Source: Erysipelotrichaceae bacterium
GTDB taxonomy: Bacteria; Bacillota_I; Bacilli_A; Erysipelotrichales; Erysipelotrichaceae
Direction: 5' to 3'
DNA: 5,477 nt
NCBI GenBank assembly: GCA_900754715.1
Contig: CAAEDX010000025.1
Span: 1 to 5,477 of the forward strand
In this document: positions 1 through 4,300 of the stretch, one piece after another
Position numbering within the stretch: position 1 is the first letter of the stretch
Layout: each line of letters begins with the position of its first letter
The notes under the pieces: generated by a model
Told to the model about the DNA's origin: nothing
Databases searched by the model: none
What the model saw: only the letters and a program-made list of their open reading frames with translations
Translations under genes and position numbers: made by a program

Positions 1-148
1 ATTGCATCGTTTTGGCTGTAGTCTTCATGACATGATCCGGACAATCAAAAAATTCTTGCGAAACAACATTGCGATCGTAACTTGAATATATCGTGAAAAG
101 GCGCAGATATGCTTTGATTTGACAAATCAGGAAAAATGCAGGAAATGG

Positions 149-160
149 TGTGATATCACA
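149..160. promoter_or_regulatory. 12-bp perfect palindrome upstream of the darA promoter
   Basis: The sequence TGTGATATCACA is its own reverse complement. It lies 8 bases upstream of the candidate -35 hexamer of darA, where an activator or repressor dimer could sit. The palindrome is seen directly; a regulatory role is inference, and no specific regulator can be named from the sequence. Confidence 0.35.
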
Positions 161-168
161 TAATTCGA

Positions 169-197
169 TTGTAAACGTGAAAAGGGGGTGCTAAAAT
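169..197 (+). promoter_or_regulatory. Candidate housekeeping-sigma promoter for darA
   Basis: A TTGTAA hexamer (169-174, 4/6 match to TTGACA) is followed after exactly 17 bases by TAAAAT (192-197, 5/6 match to TATAAT). A TG one base before the -10 (189-190) makes it an extended -10. Transcription would start near 204, giving a leader of roughly 27 bases before the darA ATG. A short inverted repeat, ATCAG-GATAT-CTGAT (201-215), would overlap the start point. No stronger promoter was found in 1-221. Confidence 0.6.
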
Positions 198-230
198 AAA
201 ATCAGGATATCTGATAAAGGAGTGAATATC

Positions 231-554
231 ATGAAACTTATTTTGGCCATCATGTCTAATGACGACAGCCCGGCTGTCTCAAGCGCACTGACCAAGGAAA
301 ATTATCAGGTGACCCGTCTTGCCACTACAGGCGGTTTTCTCAGAGCCGGCAACACCACGCTCATCGTCGGAACAGAAGATGAGAGAGTAGAGCGCGCGAT
401 TGAAGTGATCGGAGAATACAGCCGCCGCCGCACCGAGGTAGTGCCGAGCACGGCGTCCTATGATATTGGCAGATACGCTTCTTTCCCGATGGAGGTTCAA
501 GTCGGGGGAGCGACCATCTTCGTCGTTGACGTGGAGCAGTTCGTCAAGCTGTAA
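231..554 (+). CDS. darA: Cyclic-di-AMP receptor DarA/PstA (PII-like, DUF970 family)
   Basis: This is a 107-residue cytosolic PII-like protein of the family known as DarA (Bacillus) or PstA (Staphylococcus, Listeria). These proteins form trimers that bind the second messenger c-di-AMP at subunit interfaces; the downstream partner is not firmly known. The family signature ATTGGFLRAGNTT spans residues 31-43. Phe36, Leu37, Asn41, Gly47 and Thr28 fall where family members contact the nucleotide, while residue 26 is Gln where Arg occurs in the staphylococcal protein as I recall it. The C-terminal stretch with VGGATIFVV (about 92-100) is also typical. Length matches the family (about 109). I chose the ATG at 231 because AAAGGAG (216-222) lies 8 bases upstream; an in-frame GTG at 222 would overlap that binding site. 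The gene appears monocistronic, ending in a strong terminator. The family assignment is secure; c-di-AMP binding by this copy is inferred from the conserved residues. Confidence 0.95.
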   Translation: MKLILAIMSNDDSPAVSSALTKENYQVTRLATTGGFLRAGNTTLIVGTEDERVERAIEVIGEYSRRRTEVVPSTASYDIGRYASFPMEVQVGGATIFVVDVEQFVKL

Positions 555-563
555 ACAAGGACA

Positions 564-609
564 GGAACACGGCATGGTCTGTAACGAGCATGCCGTGTTC
601 TTTCATTTT
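564..609 (+). terminator. Rho-independent terminator after darA
   Basis: A perfect 12-bp stem, GAACACGGCATG (565-576) paired with CATGCCGTGTTC (589-600), encloses a 12-base loop and is followed by a T-rich tail (TTTCATTTT, 601-609). The C within the tail weakens the U tract slightly. The reverse strand lacks a comparable T run, so it is probably one-directional. Its 3' arm ends only 10 bases before the Shine-Dalgarno of the next gene. Confidence 0.85.
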
Positions 610-622
610 GGGGGATGATGAT

Positions 623-1096
623 ATGAAGATGATATTAAAGCAGAAATTTTTTTCTTGGTTTGACCGCTACGAGATCAATGATGAATCTGGGAATCTCCTC
701 TTTATTGTAGAGGGAAAATTGTCCTGGGGACACTGCTTGAAGATCCATGACGCATCTCATCAAGAAATCGGCATGGTACAGGAAAAGCTGTTGTCTTTTT
801 TGCCTCGTTTTGAGCTGTATATCGAAGGAGAGCATGTCGGCACACTGTCAAAGGATCTTTCTTGGTTTCGGCCGAGATACCATATCGATTATAATGGCTG
901 GCAGGTAGAAGGGGATTTCATGGGATGGGATTATCGTGTCCTTGATTCCTCAAGGAAAGAGGTCGCTGTGATATCCAAAAAGCTGATGCATTGGAGCGAC
1001 ACGTATGAAATTGAAGTATTCGATCCAAAAGATGCCTTGGGGGCATTGATGATCGTATTGTCCATCGATGCAGAAAAGTGCTCGCGGAACGAATGA
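623..1096 (+). CDS. LURP-one-related (YxjI-like) family protein
   Basis: This is a 157-residue protein of the LURP-one-related/DUF567 family, whose members fold as a tubby-like 12-stranded beta-barrel around a central C-terminal helix. Bacillus subtilis YxjI (about 160 residues) is the usual bacterial example. Its molecular function is not established, and I assign none here. Supporting signs are the KQKFFSWFDRYEI opening (residues 6-18), repeated short aromatic strands such as SWFRPRYHIDYNGW, the WDYRVLDSSRKEVAVISKK strand pair in the second half, and the hydrophobic terminal helix following DPKDALGALMIVLSIDA. There is no signal peptide or clear surface-exposed membrane segment, so it is probably cytoplasmic. 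The start at 623 is preferred because GGGGG (610-614) sits 8 bases upstream; the in-frame ATG at 590 lies inside the upstream terminator stem, and the ATG at 629 is further from the binding site. Terminators on both sides suggest a separate or read-through transcript. Confidence 0.88.
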   Translation: MKMILKQKFFSWFDRYEINDESGNLLFIVEGKLSWGHCLKIHDASHQEIGMVQEKLLSFLPRFELYIEGEHVGTLSKDLSWFRPRYHIDYNGWQVEGDFMGWDYRVLDSSRKEVAVISKKLMHWSDTYEIEVFDPKDALGALMIVLSIDAEKCSRNE

Positions 1097-1103
1097 AATT
1101 CAT

Positions 1104-1141
1104 GAACTTCTGTAACATATAAAGGCAGGAGTTCTTTTTTT
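1104..1141 (+). terminator. Rho-independent terminator after the LURP-one-related gene
   Basis: GAACTTCTG (1104-1112) pairs with CAGGAGTTC (1126-1134) to give a 9-bp stem with one G-U pair and a 13-base loop. Seven T residues follow immediately (1135-1141). It begins 8 bases after the stop codon and isolates the fucosidase gene from the upstream transcript. Confidence 0.85.
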
Positions 1142-1177
1142 GTAAGGAAAAGTCAATTTTTTACATATCGGATAATT

Positions 1178-1210
1178 AAAAAGTGCAAAACAAATCATAA
1201 AAAATGCAAA
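1178..1210. repeat. 12-bp direct repeat, 21-bp period, upstream of a -10 hexamer
   Basis: AAAAAGTGCAAA (1178-1189) and AAAAAATGCAAA (1199-1210) match at 11 of 12 positions. They are offset by 21 bases, two helical turns, so both copies face the same side of the DNA. The second copy ends one base before a perfect TATAAT. This arrangement could be an activator-binding repeat. AT-richness raises the odds of chance repeats, so the functional reading is tentative. Confidence 0.4.
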
Positions 1211-1211
1211 T

Positions 1212-1217
1212 TATAAT
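1212..1217 (+). promoter_or_regulatory. Candidate -10 hexamer for the fucosidase gene
   Basis: A perfect TATAAT stands 162 bases before the fucosidase ATG. No good -35 hexamer lies 16-18 bases upstream (AACAAA at 17), so this would be activator-dependent or not a promoter. TATATT (1232-1237) is an alternative -10, likewise without a convincing -35. Transcription from the first would begin near 1224, from the second near 1244. Confidence 0.4.
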
Positions 1218-1242
1218 CTCACACATTGCGTTATATTTATGT

Positions 1243-1256
1243 TGAAAGGGTTTACA
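1243..1256. promoter_or_regulatory. cre-like CcpA operator
   Basis: TGAAAGGGTTTACA matches the catabolite-responsive element consensus TGWAANCGNTNWCA at every fixed position except one (G instead of C at position 7, in the central CG). It lies downstream of both candidate -10 hexamers, where bound CcpA would block initiation or elongation. The site fits a gene for a secreted glycan-degrading enzyme. The central mismatch and absence of data on this host's CcpA keep confidence moderate. Confidence 0.5.
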
Positions 1257-1261
1257 TTTTT

Positions 1262-1270
1262 GAAAGGAGG
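1262..1270 (+). promoter_or_regulatory. Orphan Shine-Dalgarno-like GAAAGGAGG in the fucosidase leader
   Basis: GAAAGGAGG is a near-ideal complement to the 3' end of 16S rRNA, but no ATG, GTG or TTG lies at a usable distance downstream; only an ATT at 1281 is near. It sits about 109 bases before the real start. It resembles the STAB-SD element of Bacillus thuringiensis cry3A leaders, where 30S binding shields mRNA from 5' exonuclease. That role here is inference. Confidence 0.4.
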
Positions 1271-1338
1271 AAAAGAAACCATTTTCAGAGATATTCGGCT
1301 TGCAGACCATGATCCTGTGATCTAGCACATGATCGTCT

Positions 1339-1353
1339 ACTCACTTTGTGAGT
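1339..1353 (+). other. Small hairpin upstream of the fucosidase ribosome binding site
   Basis: ACTCAC (1339-1344) pairs perfectly with GTGAGT (1348-1353) across a TTT loop. It ends 13 bases before the GGGAG of the fucosidase ribosome binding site, so it does not itself hide the site. No T tract follows, so it is not a terminator. It may simply punctuate the leader. Confidence 0.4.
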
Positions 1354-1366
1354 CAGATAAAAGGAA

Positions 1367-1371
1367 GGGAG
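1367..1371 (+). promoter_or_regulatory. Ribosome binding site of the fucosidase gene
   Basis: GGGAG, within the purine run AAGGAAGGGAG (1361-1371), lies 7 bases before the ATG at 1379. This spacing, and the signal peptide that begins directly at this ATG, fix the start codon. Confidence 0.8.
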
Positions 1372-1378
1372 AAAAGCA

Positions 1379-4300
1379 ATGAAACTGAATAAGATCGCAC
1401 TTTCCGCAGTTATGGCAATGAGCGTATTTGCAGGTGTTCCGGCGGTTACTTCTGTTTCTGCGGCCGAAAATTATGTCTATGATGGTGATTTGACAGAAAA
1501 CGGCACAGCTGTTCCAGAAGCCTGGGGCGTGACTCCGACACCGGAACAGTATCGTTATCAGAAAGAAGAGCTTGCTGGTTTTGTTCATTTTGGCCCAAAT
1601 ACTTTCAATAACATTGAATGGGGCGAAAATTATGGTGACCGTGCGCCAGATGAGATTTTTACACTGGAGAATGATTTTGACGCAGAGACGCTGGTCAAGG
1701 CATTCCATGACGCGGGATTCAAGAAGATCATCGTGACGGCAAAGCATCATGATGGCTTCTGTATCTGGGCCAGCGATTACACGGAGTATGATGTCGCTTC
1801 CACGAGCTATAAGAACGGACAGGGTGATATCCTGGCTGAGATCAGTGAGGCTTGTACGCGATATGACATGGATATGGGACTTTATCTGTCTCCGTGGGAC
1901 ATCAACGCGGAAAGCTATGGCTATTATGATGCCGAAGGACGCCCGACCACGGCACAGGGCGATGTCCTGGATTATAATGACTATTATGTCGATCAGCTCA
2001 ATGAGATCCTCGGTGATGACAAATATGGCAATGACGGGCATTTCACCGAAATCTGGATGGATGGTGCCAAAGGAAGCGGATCCGATGCTCAGGATTATGA
2101 TTTCCAGCGCTGGTATGACACCATTCAGGCACAGGAGGGCTTGGAAGCCGGATATGACAGCGAATGCATGATCTTCCAGTGCGGCGCCAATACGACCGTG
2201 CGCTGGATCGGCAACGAAAACGGTTATGCGGCCAAGAATACATGGTCTAAATCTAACGTAGATGTGGAGGCAGATACATGTGATGACAATCTGCAGGGCA
2301 GTTATTCGCTCGGTTATGAAGATGGCAACAAGTGGACCGTTCCGGAAGCAGATTCCCGCATTACTTCCGGCTGGTTCTGGGGACCAAACAAGAGCACGCC
2401 AAAGAGCATCACAGATCTGGGCAATATGTACTTTAATTCTGTCGGACATAATGCGCCGCTGCTGCTAAATGTACCGCCGAACACAGATGGTACCGTGGAT
2501 CAGGAGATCCTGGACAGACTGGCAGAATTTGGAGACAATATTACGGCGACATTTGCCAATAATCTTGCGTCCGGCGCGACGATCGGCGCAACGTCTGTCA
2601 GAGGCAATGACACTGCGTTCAAACCATCCAATGTGCTGGATGGCAATGACGATACATATTGGACGACTGATGATGGGACGGCAGAAGGCTCATTGATCAT
2701 CGACCTTGGTTCGACCAAGACCTTCGATGTCGTTTCGATCGAAGAAGCCATTCAGCTGGGCCAGAGCATCAATGAATATAAAGTGGAATACCGAAATGGC
2801 GATGATGATGAGTGGACCGTCCTCGATGAAGGCGAGACGATCGGTGCCAAGCGCCTGATCCGTACCGCCTCGGTCAGAGCGGATCAGCTGCGCATCACTG
2901 TAGATACCAATAAGAGCGATGCGGTGCCGATGATCAGTGAGGTCGGCGTATATAAAGCAAGCGAAGACTTTGAGCTGGCAGGTACAGCGCCAGTGGGCAT
3001 GGATGTCATCGACATTGAAGATACGAACATTTCTGATGGTGCTGGATTTACATTTACATCTGGTACTTGGGTGGCAGAGACCGGCACCAATTACATCAAT
3101 GGAACGAATCGTTATGCCAATGCCAACGCATCCTTGACCGTGACATTCCATGGCTCGAAGATCTATCTGCTGGGCACGCGTGATCCAAATCATGGCACTG
3201 CGACCATTCAGATCGATGATGATGATCCAGTGACGATCGATACGGAAGCAAGCACGCGTGCGACCGGCCAGATGATCTTTGCGTCAGACGATCTGGAGGA
3301 TGGCGATCATACGCTGACCCTGACGGTCGGCAGCACTGGCGCCATCGGCCTGGAAGCTGCATATGTCATCAATAATGGCGGCATGGGCATGATCGGCCTG
3401 GAACAAGACAGCTATACGATGAATGAGGATTCTTCCTTGGAAGTGAAGATCGTTCGTGTCGGCGGAACTGCCGGTACGATCAGCGCCTTGCTGCAGCCCA
3501 ATCCAGGCACGGCCATCCAGGATGATTTTGATACGGAACAGATCAGTGAGATCGTGATGGAGGAAGGACAGAGCGAAGCGACGGCTACGGTGACGACACG
3601 CCGCAATACCAATGTAACAGGTGACCGTCAGTTTACGATCGAGCTTGCAGATCCTTCTGATGGATTGATCTTAGGCTTCAATGACCGGGCACAGATCACG
3701 ATCAAAGATACAGAGACGAGTTCTCTGGAGACACTGGACACGCTGTTGGAGACGGCCCGCGGTCTGAAGCAGGATTGGTACGCATCTGGTTGGGAAGACT
3801 TCGCACAGGCTTTGGCTTATGCGGAAACGGTCGCTGATGCGGCAGATCCGGCAGCGGCTGAGGTGACCACGGCCATCAGCGGACTGCGCAATGCCATGGA
3901 GGCTTTGGTCGCGCGTGAACAGTATACCGAGAACGATCGTTTCCAGTTCCCATGGAGAGAGGGTTCATCAGCTGTGCTCGAAGCCGAGTTCGCTACTGAA
4001 CTGGTCAATGATGAAAGCAACGATAACGGCTGGCCGCTGGAAGTAGCTGAGGGTGACTGGAGCAGCAACGGCAAGTTCCTGAATTCACTGAATACTGGCG
4101 ATGTGGCCAAGTATGCGTATACCGCGGAAAAGACCGGCACATATCATGTTACGGCTTATTACCGCAGCGGTTCGAATACCAATGCGCTGGCATGGAGCGA
4201 GGAGAACGGCAAGATCGAAAGCGGTACGGTATCCGCAGGTGCAGCCAGCACCGCGGCGACCCACACTGCAGAGTTTGATCTGGTCGTGAACGAGGCTGGT

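Noticed and set aside
1..85. End of an upstream gene (frame 2 open from base 2 to a TGA at 83-85) or start of a divergent minus-strand gene at 28
   Set aside because: The visible fragments are at most 27 codons, have no recognisable family and the minus-strand ATG has no ribosome binding site.
119..124. Perfect TTGACA as the -35 of darA
   Set aside because: No -10-like hexamer occurs 16-18 bases downstream (GAAATG at 17). The pair at 169-197 is better spaced and has an extended -10.
222..230. GTG start for darA
   Set aside because: It overlaps the AAAGGAG ribosome binding site. The ATG at 231 starts the conserved MKLILAI sequence.
590..622. Upstream ATG extension of the LURP-one-related protein
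   Set aside because: The ATG at 590 lies in the 3' arm of the darA terminator and has no ribosome binding site. The ATG at 623 has GGGGG 8 bases upstream and begins the family homology.
1281..1325. Leader peptide starting with ATT after the GAAAGGAGG
   Set aside because: ATT is an extremely rare start codon and the 14-residue product shows no attenuator pattern. It is kept only as an alternative to test.
1337..2449. 370-codon open frame on the minus strand
   Set aside because: It lies antisense to the GH29 coding region, has no ribosome binding site and gives a low-complexity Ile/Arg/Cys-rich product with no family signs. It is a shadow of the fucosidase codon bias.
2690..3193. 167-codon and 189-codon (4655-5224) minus-strand frames
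   Set aside because: Both are antisense to the fucosidase in the same shadow frame relation, with no start signals and no recognisable domains.
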